Counted from the first letter of the stretch, positions 8,233 through 17,146 are shown. The stretch: DNA of 64,000 nucleotides from an uncultured Cycloclasticus sp. (GCA_913060865.1 CAJXTU010000005.1:62001-126000), one strand, 5' to 3'. Numbers and translations are program-made. Notes: generated by a model from the letters alone, not told the origin.

Positions 8233-9012
8233 TTAAATAGCGGTGAGGCCGCCATCGATACAAAAATTTTGGCCCGTCGCGAAGCGAGATTCTTCTGAGG
8301 CAAGATAGAGTGCGCAATAGGCAATATCTTCAGGCTGCCCTAAAACATCCATCAACTGCAGCTTCATAATGTCATCTATCATTTTCTTTAAAACATCTTT
8401 ATCCGGAAAGACAGCAAACGCTGGCGTTTCAATTAAGCCGGGTGAAATGCTATTAACACGTATTTTGGCATCAGCAAATTCTGCGGCTAATGTTCGAGTC
8501 ATCGCAATCACACCGCCTTTCGTCATTGAGTGTGCAAACTGATGTATATGCCCTGCAAATGTTGAACCGATAACCCCCGCAGCAGATGCTGTGTTAACGA
8601 TTGAACCACCGCCTCGACGCTTCATAATTGGAAACGCGTGTTTTATGGCGTAATACACTAAATCGAGTTCATTTCGCACCAACCAGTGCCAGTCTTCAGT
8701 TGAGAATTCATCAATCTTGCCATAACGTACAGCGGAAGCATTGTTGTATAAAATATCAAAATCGCCGTAAGTCTTTACCGCGAAATCAATCCAACTTTTC
8801 ACCTCATCCTCATCACCCAAATCAACGATGCGGCTGACCATTTCACCACCTGCATCAACAACTCGGCGAACTGTTTCTTCATGCTCATCTTCTTTAACGT
8901 CACAGCCAACAATTTTTGCACCTTGTGCGGCAAACATTTCCGCTGCTGCACGGCCTTGACCACCAGCCGTGCCTGTAATTAAAGCTACCTTTCCCGCTAA
9001 ACGACCACTCAT
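8233..9012 (-). CDS. SDR-family protein with His in place of the catalytic Tyr
   Basis: A 259-residue SDR with the nucleotide motif TGTAGGQG at residues 14-20, NNAS at 90-93 and Ser143. The usual YxxxK reads H161-S-M-T-K165 (codon 161 at 8530-8532 on the minus strand is CAC). Loss of the proton-donating Tyr would change or abolish normal dehydrogenase chemistry. The rest is well conserved, including a typical C-terminal ATGQNFCIDGG, so the gene does not look decayed. It overlaps the 116-residue gene upstream by 4 bases. Confidence 0.85.
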   Translation of the reverse strand: MSGRLAGKVALITGTAGGQGRAAAEMFAAQGAKIVGCDVKEDEHEETVRRVVDAGGEMVSRIVDLGDEDEVKSWIDFAVKTYGDFDILYNNASAVRYGKIDEFSTEDWHWLVRNELDLVYYAIKHAFPIMKRRGGGSIVNTASAAGVIGSTFAGHIHQFAHSMTKGGVIAMTRTLAAEFADAKIRVNSISPGLIETPAFAVFPDKDVLKKMIDDIMKLQLMDVLGQPEDIAYCALYLASEESRFATGQNFCIDGGLTAI

Positions 9013-9359
9013 AAGATAACCCTATCACTAAAACCTGACTTCTTGACCATCCTAAGTGAATCAATACCTGTGCTTAAAACAGGTGTTTTCCATTTGTACA
9101 CGGCATTATCAACTTCACACATTGCAAGTGCTGCTCTCGATAGCTTGAGATCATCCCCTGCTAAATCAGCCAATTTGAATTGGTTTAAGTAATCGATGAT
9201 AGCGGGTAATTTTGGCAACATTGCATAATGGAAAGAGTTGATTTCATCCATCGTACTGTTCATACGTTTAACCAATCTATCTTCTGTGGTTGGCAGTGCC
9301 CAGAGATTAATTTCAACTTCAATATCGCTAACATCTGGACGGGCTATAGCTTGACTCAT
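9009..9359 (-). CDS. Unknown 116-residue protein coupled to a Rieske alpha subunit
   Basis: I do not recognise this family. The protein is short, probably mostly helical, with HYAMLPKLPAIIDYLNQ in the middle and no signal peptide, membrane segment or cysteine pair. It is joined to both neighbours by 4-base ATGA overlaps: the alpha gene (9356-9359) and the SDR (9009-9012). It occupies the place where a beta subunit (about 160-180 residues) normally follows alpha, but it does not look like one. It may be an assembly or accessory partner of the alpha2 oxygenase; that is inferred from position alone. Confidence 0.7.
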   Translation of the reverse strand: MSQAIARPDVSDIEVEINLWALPTTEDRLVKRMNSTMDEINSFHYAMLPKLPAIIDYLNQFKLADLAGDDLKLSRAALAMCEVDNAVYKWKTPVLSTGIDSLRMVKKSGFSDRVIL

Positions 9360-10585
9360 TTCGATTCTCCTGTTCCTTTCATTGCACTCATTAGGCGATG
9401 GTAGTAAGCACGTATAGGGATTTCCTGCTGATTGATGTAAACCTCTTTAATAACACCGGCATTAAAATTCATTTGAATCCCTTCTGCCGTGTATAAGTCT
9501 TCGGTCAGCACATCCCTAATTTGAATTCGACCTTGTTCAGAGTTAAATAGTTGACCAAAGTCTTCCACCTCACCTGTGTGGAAAAAATCCACTTCCCAAA
9601 AACACTCGCCGGGCGAAACAGGAAGCGTTCTTTGTACTAAAATTTGCCCCTTCTGGATAAATAAAACGACATTGGGAAATAACAAGTAAGCATCAAAAAT
9701 CCATAATGGGTGATCTTCGTTTAAAACACCTTCCCCATCATCCGCGCTAAACTCATTTTCAGATTTTGTGTATAAAGAAGTGGCACCGTGCTTGGCTGAC
9801 AATAAGGCCACGTCGGTTTGCACGCCTGCCATTTGCTCCGGACGGTACGCACAAACCCTTGCTGGCACACCAATGCTATCAGGGTAGACATCCGCTGGCG
9901 CATTGGCTCCTGGAATCGCGCCAGCAATCGTATTACGGTGGGTCTGATCAACGTGATAACCTTCAATTTGCGCGTCAACTAATAACTTCCAGTTTGCATT
10001 AAATTTAGACCGCCAACCATAACTCCATGTCCAGTCTTTATTTCCCAAATATTTATCATACGACTCGTTAAGTGGCTTCAAATATTCTTTCAATGAAACG
10101 CTAGGCTCAGGGTCTAAATTAATAAAAACGAACCCACCCCACACATCAACAGACACTTTCTTTAGCCCAAGCTTACTTTTATCAAAGTCGCCAAAAAGCT
10201 CTTCGCCAGGCACATCTGCTAATTTTCCTTCTGAATCAAAAACCCAACCATGAAAACCACAAGTCATGAACTTTGCTCGCCCACAAGGCTCATTCAAAAT
10301 ATGCGCTCCACGGTGTGTACAAGCATTATAAAAAGCGTTCACCTGCCCATTTTTATCTCTAGTAACAATGATTGATGTTTCCAATGCATCAATAAAAAAA
10401 GTAATGAAGTCGCCATGCTCGGCAACATCACTCTCTCTACCTGCCATCAACCATGTTTTTTTAAATATATGTTCTTTTTCCTGCTCAAAAAAGGCTTGCG
10501 ATGAATAGTGATCGGACGGAATAGCTTCCGTACCAAGTTCATGTGAGCCGAGTGGCGGTATAGCCATTATATTTGCGTTACCCAT
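9356..10585 (-). CDS. Rieske oxygenase alpha subunit with Glu at the bridging position
   Basis: A 409-residue protein. The start at 10585 is preferred over an upstream ATG at 10612 because GGAGGAAAAAGA directly precedes it. The Rieske site is C-x-H-x17-C-x2-H (ACTHRG, TCGFHGW). The mononuclear site reads DAQIEGYHVDQTH, so the residue that relays electrons from the Rieske cluster is Glu208 (codon 9962-9964) where almost all relatives have Asp; ligands His211 and His216 are present. Carnitine monooxygenase CntA is a known case with Glu here. The next gene is a 116-residue unknown, not a beta subunit. It is the first gene of an eight-gene operon. Confidence 0.9.
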   Translation of the reverse strand: MGNANIMAIPPLGSHELGTEAIPSDHYSSQAFFEQEKEHIFKKTWLMAGRESDVAEHGDFITFFIDALETSIIVTRDKNGQVNAFYNACTHRGAHILNEPCGRAKFMTCGFHGWVFDSEGKLADVPGEELFGDFDKSKLGLKKVSVDVWGGFVFINLDPEPSVSLKEYLKPLNESYDKYLGNKDWTWSYGWRSKFNANWKLLVDAQIEGYHVDQTHRNTIAGAIPGANAPADVYPDSIGVPARVCAYRPEQMAGVQTDVALLSAKHGATSLYTKSENEFSADDGEGVLNEDHPLWIFDAYLLFPNVVLFIQKGQILVQRTLPVSPGECFWEVDFFHTGEVEDFGQLFNSEQGRIQIRDVLTEDLYTAEGIQMNFNAGVIKEVYINQQEIPIRAYYHRLMSAMKGTGESK

Positions 10586-10612
10586 TCTTTTTCCTCCAAA
10601 ATTGTCTCGCAC

Positions 10613-10886
10613 CCTGTGGGTGAAGTTTACTTTTCATCAAAAAATTCTAACGAACTTTAATTAGTAAATCACACTATTCAACCACTGTCTATAATAAATA
10701 CCTTGTGTTGATAAGGGTGTGTAGAAGAGAATTTCACCCATGGCCTCTCATGTACTGTTTTCATAATTGAAGATGAAATAATTCCCACAAACCAGAGCTG
10801 TAATTGATTTTATCAGCCATAAAAAATTCACAGCTCAGTCGATGAGTGTTACGGTAAATACCAAATAAATAAATGAGGAAAAGATA
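10613..10886. promoter_or_regulatory. Divergent intergenic region holding two opposing promoters
   Basis: The 274 bases between the minus-strand Rieske operon and the plus-strand azoreductase gene must hold the promoters of both. It is AT-rich. I see no clear operator, and no regulator gene is adjacent. Confidence 0.4.
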
Positions 10887-11513
10887 GTGAGCAAACTACT
10901 TTATATCCAAGCATCACCACGCGGTGAACGTTCAAGTTCTACTGATGTCGCTAATACATACATTGATGCATTTAAGGCCGCTTCAACAGGCAACACTGTC
11001 ACTACATTAAATATTTGGGATATGGACTTACCCGAATTTGATGGTGATCGACTCAATGCCAAATACAGCTTTTTGCACGGCCAAAACCCCAGTGAAGCTG
11101 AAGCTGCTGCTTGGCAAGAAATTGTGGCCGTTACCGAACAGTTTAAAGACGCCGATTGCTATTTATTTAGCGTGCCTATGTGGAATTTTTCTATTCCTTA
11201 TAAACTAAAACACTACCTTGATGTTATTACCCAACCTGGCTTAACCTTCAGTTTTGACCCCGAAACAGGCTTTTTTGGCCTCGTCACCGGCAAACCCGTT
11301 ACGGCTATTTACTCACGCGGTGGTGAGTACACCAATGCTGAAGCGAAAGGCATGGATTTCCAAAAGCCATATTTAGAAATGGCCATGGGGTTTATTGGCT
11401 TCAGAGAAATCAGCAGTGTAATAATTGAACCTACGTTAGCCGATCCAGATACGGTTAATAGCGCCATCAACACCGCAAAACAGCAAGCGGCAACATTAGG
11501 AGCAAATAGCTAA
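10887..11513 (+). CDS. azoR: FMN-dependent NADH:quinone/azo reductase (AzoR family)
   Basis: A 208-residue flavodoxin-fold reductase. The N-terminus SKLLYIQASPRGERSSS is the FMN phosphate loop, and VPMWNFSIPYKLKHYLD and a GGEY segment are typical AzoR motifs. AzoR enzymes reduce quinones and azo compounds by two electrons, which protects against the quinones formed during aromatic degradation. The start is GTG at 10887 with GAGGAAAAG just upstream. The stop overlaps the next start (TAATG), so the following SDR is probably co-translated. Confidence 0.9.
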   Translation: MSKLLYIQASPRGERSSSTDVANTYIDAFKAASTGNTVTTLNIWDMDLPEFDGDRLNAKYSFLHGQNPSEAEAAAWQEIVAVTEQFKDADCYLFSVPMWNFSIPYKLKHYLDVITQPGLTFSFDPETGFFGLVTGKPVTAIYSRGGEYTNAEAKGMDFQKPYLEMAMGFIGFREISSVIIEPTLADPDTVNSAINTAKQQAATLGANS

Positions 11514-12301
11514 TGGACTTACAAATCGCTAACAAAAAAGCCCTCGTATCCGGCTCTAGCCAAGGCATTGGTTTTGCCATTGCTAAAACACTCGCGGGTG
11601 AAGGTGCTCAGGTCGTCATTAACGGCAGAAATGAAGCCAAACTGGTCGCGGCTAAACAAAAGATTTTGGTTGAATACCCACAAGCACGCGTTGAATACGT
11701 TGTCGCTGACCTATCAACCAGCGAAGACTGCAATCAATTAGCTTCAAAGCATCCGCAAATAGATATTTTAGTAAATGCCTTGGGTATTTTCGAGCCTAAA
11801 GAATTTATGGATATTCCTGACGAAGACTGGCAGCGATTTTTTAACGTTAACGTACTCAGTGGCGTTCGGTTATCCCGCGCTTACTTACCCTATATGCAAG
11901 AAAAAGACTGGGGTCGCATTATCTTTATTAGTAGCGAAAGTGCCATCCAAATTCCGCAAGAAATGATCCATTACGGTACCACCAAAACAGCCCAACTGGC
12001 TGTTTCGCGTGGCTTAGCAGAAACCTGCGCAGGTACAGGCATTACTGTTAACGCCGTGTTACCTGGCCCAACACGTTCAGAAGGTGTGGTTGAATTTGTC
12101 GATCAAGTCAGTGGTGGCCAGAATTTTGAAGCGTTTGAAAAAGAGTTCTTTCAGTCCATGCGCCCTTCATCACTCATCAAACGTTTTGCCGACACACAAG
12201 AAGTAGCAAATATGGTCACTTATTTATGCAGTCCATTGGCATCGGCCACTACCGGAGCAGCAATTAGGGTAGATGGCGGCGTTGTTAAAGCGTGCGTTTA
12301 G
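11513..12301 (+). CDS. Short-chain dehydrogenase/reductase (SDR)
   Basis: A 262-residue SDR with SGSSQGIG at the nucleotide site, VNALGIF in place of NNAG, Ser in SSESA and the catalytic YGTTK. The C-terminus GAAIRVDGGVVKACV is typical. It shares one base with the azoreductase stop codon, forming a two-gene operon that might handle quinone or ketone intermediates. The substrate is unknown. Confidence 0.9.
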   Translation: MDLQIANKKALVSGSSQGIGFAIAKTLAGEGAQVVINGRNEAKLVAAKQKILVEYPQARVEYVVADLSTSEDCNQLASKHPQIDILVNALGIFEPKEFMDIPDEDWQRFFNVNVLSGVRLSRAYLPYMQEKDWGRIIFISSESAIQIPQEMIHYGTTKTAQLAVSRGLAETCAGTGITVNAVLPGPTRSEGVVEFVDQVSGGQNFEAFEKEFFQSMRPSSLIKRFADTQEVANMVTYLCSPLASATTGAAIRVDGGVVKACV

Positions 12302-12435
12302 TACGCACCTTTTCAACGCAACTCAGTATTTAGCTGAGCGCCTAAAACAAGGCCCTATTACTAACTTACCGTAGTCATTAACCGTTTTATGCTAATTTTT
12401 GGTTAAAACGCCTGTTTAATTACCTGTTTGTTTAT

Positions 12436-12454
12436 TTGATCTGATACAGATCAA
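12436..12454. promoter_or_regulatory. 19-bp dyad upstream of the OmpW gene
   Basis: TTGATCTGATACAGATCAA is a perfect inverted repeat (8-bp arms, 3-bp centre) 66 bases before the OmpW start codon. Its outer arms match FNR/Anr half-sites (TTGAT, ATCAA), but their spacing is 9 instead of 4, so a classical FNR site is not supported. ompW is oxygen- and stress-controlled in several bacteria. Confidence 0.45.
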
Positions 12455-12519
12455 TTACACTTTTACTATATCGCAATACAATTTCTCTCGATTATTTTTA
12501 TAAATGGATTGGAGATAAA

Positions 12520-13191
12520 ATGACACGTAAAAAAAGTTTAGTTAGTTTATTAGCCGCGCTTGCAGTGACTGCAACCGTAACACCTGCACTAGCCTATGAA
12601 GCAGGCGACCTTATTGTTCGTGGTCGTATTATTAGCGTTGACCCACAAGATGACAGTAGCACAGTGAGCATTGATGGCGGTTCAGTACCTGCTAGTGGTG
12701 CTTCAGTTAACTCTGATATTATGCCCGAGGTTGATTTCACCTACATGCTAGACCCTCATTGGGGCTTAGAGTTAATTTTGGCTTACACCGATCATGAAGT
12801 TGACGCTAGCGGCTCTTTAAGTGGTTTAAACCAAATTGCCGAAACTAAAGTATTGCCGCCTACTTTAACGCTGCAATATCATTTTGCACCAACATCAAAT
12901 GTTCGCCCTTATGTAGGTGCTGGTATTAACTACACGCATTTCTTCGACTCAAAAGTAAAGGGTGCTTTAGATACACCAGGATCAGATCTTGACATTGATG
13001 ACTCATGGGGACTTGCCGCACAAGCGGGCGTAGATATTGACCTTAATGACACATGGTTTGTTAACTTCGATGTTAAATACATTGATATTGATGCGGATGC
13101 GCACATCAAGGACTCTATCGCAGCTGACATTAAAGTTGATATTGATGTAGACCCTATCGTTTGGGGTATCGGTATTGGCCGAGTATTCTAA
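12520..13191 (+). CDS. ompW: OmpW family outer-membrane protein
   Basis: A 223-residue small beta-barrel. A signal peptide ends near ALA-YEAGD (residues 1-25). Repeated amphipathic strands follow, with the family's PPTLTLQYHF and RPYVGAGINYTHFF blocks, and the C-terminus GIGIGRVF ends in the Phe expected for outer-membrane insertion. OmpW-type barrels have a lateral hydrophobic channel and are linked to uptake of small hydrophobic molecules such as naphthalene or alkanes, which fits this organism. The GGAGATAAA ribosome site is clear. Confidence 0.92.
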   Translation: MTRKKSLVSLLAALAVTATVTPALAYEAGDLIVRGRIISVDPQDDSSTVSIDGGSVPASGASVNSDIMPEVDFTYMLDPHWGLELILAYTDHEVDASGSLSGLNQIAETKVLPPTLTLQYHFAPTSNVRPYVGAGINYTHFFDSKVKGALDTPGSDLDIDDSWGLAAQAGVDIDLNDTWFVNFDVKYIDIDADAHIKDSIAADIKVDIDVDPIVWGIGIGRVF

Positions 13192-13207
13192 GCTTATTTA
13201 GCCGCTT

Positions 13208-13237
13208 AAAAGGCTACTCCTAGGTGAGTAGCCTTTT
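13208..13237 (+). terminator. Rho-independent terminator after ompW
   Basis: A perfect 12-bp stem (AAAAGGCTACTC/GAGTAGCCTTTT) with a 6-base loop, followed by more T residues, 17 bases after the ompW stop codon. Confidence 0.92.
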
Positions 13238-13487
13238 TTTTTGCCTTGAACTTTATCTGCTTTGCTACACATCTTAAATATCAGCAATAGCTGTTTCTTC
13301 GTTGATGAATTAAACGCGCTAAACGACTTTATAAAAGAGAGCTCAGCTTTTTATAACAAAATGCGGAGGCTTTGTAGCAGCAAAAAGCTATTGACCGGTA
13401 AGGCCATGAGATGAGCCGCCGTATTGTTTTACAGCCCCCAAAAACCTCAAAAACAGCATTTTAAATGCACGATAGCAAATTAAGCGT
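13238..13487. other. Gene-free stretch downstream of ompW
   Basis: About 250 bases between the ompW terminator and the 3' end of the DsbB-like gene. I see no credible reading frame, tRNA or repeat in it. Confidence 0.5.
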
Positions 13488-14015
13488 CTATGACTCGGCA
13501 GGCTTAGCAACAAGCAACATTAAAAAAAGTATAAAGACAGCCATTGCACTAAAAAAGACCAGCAATACTTCGGCCATCGTAAAACCAAAAGCAACGTCAG
13601 GCGTATAGCCACAGGTGGTATGTACCTTAAATAGAAACGGTAGCCATTCATTTAGCGCTAACCACGCCGGTAGGCCTAAATCAAAACCACAGCTAGCAAA
13701 AATAAAACCTCGCTCAGTACCCAACAACATCCATGAACGCTCGATTGAAACTGCACAGATCCCTAATAAAGCCAACAGGCTGGCAAACCGTAAAGATATA
13801 TAGCTCCTTAGACACAAACCAAGGCAAGCAAAAATAAAAAAGCCAGCTAATAATAGTCTAATATGGATACACACCACGCAAGGCGGGTAATCGAAAGCAT
13901 ATTGATAAACTAACGCAACTGATTCCAATATAAGACTGATCAACATAAACATCAGCCAAACTGGCTGTTTACTTGGTAGAACTATAGCGCTTAGTTTCAT
14001 CATCTTAATTTTCAT
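13488..14015 (-). CDS. DsbB-like disulfide bond formation membrane protein
   Basis: A 175-residue four-helix membrane protein. The first periplasmic loop holds CVVC (in DYPPCVVCIHIR) and the second holds a Cys pair (SCGFDLGLPAW and HTTCGYTP), the arrangement by which DsbB reoxidises DsbA and passes electrons to quinone. The N-terminal region has several possible Met starts (codons 1, 5 and 6), so the exact start is uncertain. No dsbA is nearby. Confidence 0.87.
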   Translation of the reverse strand: MKIKMMKLSAIVLPSKQPVWLMFMLISLILESVALVYQYAFDYPPCVVCIHIRLLLAGFFIFACLGLCLRSYISLRFASLLALLGICAVSIERSWMLLGTERGFIFASCGFDLGLPAWLALNEWLPFLFKVHTTCGYTPDVAFGFTMAEVLLVFFSAMAVFILFLMLLVAKPAES

Positions 14016-14294
14016 ATCTATTACTCATCGTTCATTTTAACGAATATTCAACAAAATTAACTCTGTTAACTTTCAATACAAATATTCATCGTGTGGAAAG
14101 ACACACTCGGCCAGATTTTACCTTGGTCGGATAAAGAATACCCCACCTCTTTATAACGGTCACCTGCTTACTTAAGGTAAGGAGGTCTCCCAAATAATAT
14201 CCAGTAATACTGATGCATATCAACACCCCCATGTAATAGAGTAATTACAATACAACGTACTAAATAACTAGATTTCTAAAAAGAAGGTGTTGTT

Positions 14295-14429
14295 ATGGAG
14301 CTTTGGTCAGAATTATTAAGTACTTGGGGTGGCATATTATCACTGGGTTCTATTGTCTTTATGATTAGTATGGCTGTTTTTATTCCTTGGTTTGTCTCAA
14401 GGAAAAAAGGTAATTCTAAAAAAGAATAA
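14295..14429 (+). CDS. Small DUF3149-like membrane peptide
   Basis: A 44-residue peptide, MELWSELLSTWGG followed by a hydrophobic segment (ILSLGSIVFMISMAVFIPWF) and a basic tail RKKGNSKKE. This matches the pattern of DUF3149, a family of tiny single-pass proteins of unknown function in proteobacteria. AAGAAGGTG lies upstream as a ribosome site. It stands alone, with about 280 bases free before it and 247 after. Confidence 0.75.
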   Translation: MELWSELLSTWGGILSLGSIVFMISMAVFIPWFVSRKKGNSKKE

Positions 14430-14676
14430 ACTCAACATTACGGCTCAGTTACTTTAAAAAATCACCTTAAGAATGAATCGAACATAAAGTATTTTCCATG
14501 TGCCGAGCATCGCTATCACTGCCTTCATCAATTGGGCATAAGCGATGTAATCAATAGCTTAACGCGCATTTATCAATACTGGCTTCATCAAACTGTCCCG
14601 CCTTCTTCATCTAACTGTCACACCACGCCGATAACCTAACAGCTAGTTTTAATACTCGCTGAGAAGGACTGTTTAG
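14430..14676. other. Gene-free stretch before the ELM1-like gene
   Basis: About 250 bases. I see no open frame with coding character and no structured RNA. It should contain the promoter of the glycan genes starting at 14677. Confidence 0.4.
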
Positions 14677-16011
14677 ATGAATATAGCCATTGTGGCCGGT
14701 AATCACCAAAAATCAAAAGATCCATGGTCTATTACATTGGCCGCCAATGCCCTCACTTTATTTCATCATAATGTAACGCTTATTACTGCTGACAGTTTGT
14801 GTGCGGGTAACGAACAAACCGCAACAAACCACCAACTATTAAACATTTTAGAACAGAAAAAGGTAGAGCATATTTACCTAACCGGTGATGGCGTTTTAAC
14901 CCGTCGCGCTAAAGCATGGGCTCACAAAAAAAATATTCGCTTAAGTTACTTAAACCACACACACCAAACCCCTCATAAAGCATCATTAAGCAATCTCCTT
15001 GCTTTTCTTGATATTTCTAAACGTATTTTAGCCAATTGTTTACTTAGAAAACTACCGACAACGACTCCTCTGTCACACAAAACGCTAAAATTATGGGTCT
15101 ATACTGATGGAAAACCTGGGCATAAAAGCCAACTGAATGGATTAATACAATCTTTAAAAAGTCGTACAGCACTAGAAGTTAAATGGATCAATACTCATCA
15201 AGAAAAGCAGCAAGGGCTATCAAAACGTATAGAGCGCCTAAAACAAAATAAAAACAATGTGGACTTCGTGTTAGGCGCCGGACATGCAACACACATTCAT
15301 ATGTTATTGGCTAGCTTATTTACCGGCGCAAAAAGCATTGTGTTAATGAAACCCAGTTTGCCCATTAGTTGGTTTGATTTAGCCATCATTCCTAAACATG
15401 ATGGAGTCACTAACAAAAAAAATGTTATCACCACAAAAGGCGTATTGAACACTGTTCAGCATTCAACAATAAAAGACCCCACTAAAGGGCTCATTCTAAT
15501 TGGCGGAGCCTCTAAACACTTTAGTTGGAATAGCAAAAAAATAGCCCAGCAAGTTAATGCCATTATCAGCCGTACCCCTCACATTAACTGGCAATTAACA
15601 ACCTCTAGAAGAACACCTGATGACACTTTAAACCACCTAGATTTATTACAAGAGAATCTCCAAGTAATACCTTACGAGGATACTGATTCTCAATGGGTAA
15701 ACACGCAACTGGAACAAGCATCTCAAACTTGGGTCAGCGTTGATAGTAGCTCGATGATCTTTGAAGCACTCACATCAGGTACCAACGTAGGTATTTTCGA
15801 TTTACCTGCTAACAAAAATAGTCGGTTACAACGTTGTGTTAATCAACTAATAAACGATCATCTCGTGATGCCTTTTAATACCTGGGAAAAGTCTAAGCAA
15901 CTTTATCCCAACATGGCTCAACTGCATGAATCTTCACGTTGCGCCAACCTTATAATGGATAACACTATTGAAAACTCACAAAGCGCTGAGCATTATCCAA
16001 GTCCTGCCTAA
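14677..16011 (+). CDS. ELM1-like (DUF1022) glycosyltransferase-fold protein
   Basis: A 444-residue protein. Residues from about 145 onward match the mitochondrial fission ELM1/DUF1022 family: LWVYTDGKPGHKSQLNGL, VLGAGHATHIHMLLAS, IVLMKPSLPISWFDLAIIPKHDG, LILIGGASKHFSW and VSVDSSSMIFEALTSG. The bacterial members have a GT-B-like fold and sit in LPS or capsule loci. The first 130 residues form an extra N-terminal domain (MNIAIVAGNHQKSKDPW) that also looks like a GT-B half. The 3' end overlaps the next glycosyltransferase gene by 44 bases. Confidence 0.82.
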   Translation: MNIAIVAGNHQKSKDPWSITLAANALTLFHHNVTLITADSLCAGNEQTATNHQLLNILEQKKVEHIYLTGDGVLTRRAKAWAHKKNIRLSYLNHTHQTPHKASLSNLLAFLDISKRILANCLLRKLPTTTPLSHKTLKLWVYTDGKPGHKSQLNGLIQSLKSRTALEVKWINTHQEKQQGLSKRIERLKQNKNNVDFVLGAGHATHIHMLLASLFTGAKSIVLMKPSLPISWFDLAIIPKHDGVTNKKNVITTKGVLNTVQHSTIKDPTKGLILIGGASKHFSWNSKKIAQQVNAIISRTPHINWQLTTSRRTPDDTLNHLDLLQENLQVIPYEDTDSQWVNTQLEQASQTWVSVDSSSMIFEALTSGTNVGIFDLPANKNSRLQRCVNQLINDHLVMPFNTWEKSKQLYPNMAQLHESSRCANLIMDNTIENSQSAEHYPSPA

Positions 16012-17089
16012 TTTAAATGGCGGTGGTGTTGAGCAGGGCACCTTGGAAATAGGGAATTATCTCGTTGAAAATGGTAATCGCTCTATTGTTATCTCCGGTG
16101 GCGGGCGTATGGTCGAGCAACTATTGAACCAAGGTAGCGAACATATACAGGCCAATATCGGCGACAAAAAACTCTCAACGCTTAAATATATCGCTTGGTT
16201 CAAGCATCAATTAATTAAAATACAGCCCGACATCATCCACTTGCGATCAAGGTTGCCAGCTTGGATTTGTTATTTAGCATGGAAACAACTTCCAAAAGCG
16301 ACGAGGCCTCACTTAGTAACGACAGTCCATGGTCAACATTCTGTTAACGCCTACAGTAATATTATGAATATTGGCGAACAGGTCATCACCGTGTCACATT
16401 ACATGCGTGAGCACCTGATTAAAAACTACCCAAAAATTGAAAAATCAGCTATCCGCGTCATACACCGAGGTGTGGACAATACCGTCTTCTACTCAAGCTA
16501 CCAACCCAGTCAACAGTGGAAAAGACTCTGGTATTCACAATACCCAGCGCTTAAAAACAAAATAATTATCACCCTGCCAGGTCGACTTTCAAAACGCAAA
16601 GGCGCCACAGATTTTTTAGATATCATTGATAAAAGCCGTCACGTTTTACCCTCTATCCATGGCTTGATTGTTGGTGAGCCAGAAACAGATAATAACGAGT
16701 ATATGGCAGAATTACGTGACCTGATAAAGGACAAAGGCCTTAACAATTACATCACGTTCACAGGCCACCGAAATGACCTAAAAGATATTATGTCTTCATC
16801 AGCGGTCATAGTATCTCTATCAAATAAACCTGAAGCCTTTGGCCGTACCGTCGCTGAAGCCTTATCACTAGGCATTCCAACCCTAGGGTATGATCATGGT
16901 GGGGTATCTGAACAGCTTCGCGCCGTTTTTCCACAAGGGCTGACGCCTTTAGCAAACACCGCAAAAGCAAGCGCCAAACTCATTGATATTATTCAAAATA
17001 ATATCAATGTAACCTCAGAGGTTCCGTTCAGTTTAAATAACATGTGCGATCAAACATTATCGCTGTACAAGTCTTTAGCGAATGCATAA
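15968..17089 (+). CDS. Glycosyltransferase family 4
   Basis: A 373-residue retaining GT-B enzyme of GT4. The N-terminal acceptor domain starts SIIQVLPNLNGGGVEQGTLE. The C-terminal donor domain has LPGRLSKRKGATDFLDII, VGEPETD, FTGHRNDLKDIM and the EAFGRTVAEALSLGIPT sugar-nucleotide motif. The start is TTG at 15968, inside the ELM1-like gene; an in-frame stop just upstream excludes longer forms. It probably adds a sugar to lipopolysaccharide or another surface glycan. Confidence 0.9.
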   Translation: MKTHKALSIIQVLPNLNGGGVEQGTLEIGNYLVENGNRSIVISGGGRMVEQLLNQGSEHIQANIGDKKLSTLKYIAWFKHQLIKIQPDIIHLRSRLPAWICYLAWKQLPKATRPHLVTTVHGQHSVNAYSNIMNIGEQVITVSHYMREHLIKNYPKIEKSAIRVIHRGVDNTVFYSSYQPSQQWKRLWYSQYPALKNKIIITLPGRLSKRKGATDFLDIIDKSRHVLPSIHGLIVGEPETDNNEYMAELRDLIKDKGLNNYITFTGHRNDLKDIMSSSAVIVSLSNKPEAFGRTVAEALSLGIPTLGYDHGGVSEQLRAVFPQGLTPLANTAKASAKLIDIIQNNINVTSEVPFSLNNMCDQTLSLYKSLANA

Positions 17090-17146
17090 CGCAAGTGATT
17101 GAATAATGACCAACCTCATTGATATTTCCGCATCAACCATTAACAG

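Noticed and set aside
9721-10002. Open frames of 78-85 codons inside the alpha2 gene
   Set aside because: Out-of-frame shadows of a clearly coding gene, without ribosome sites.
12436-12454. Classical FNR/Anr box
   Set aside because: Half-sites TTGAT and ATCAA are 9 bases apart, not 4, so it is listed only as an unassigned dyad.
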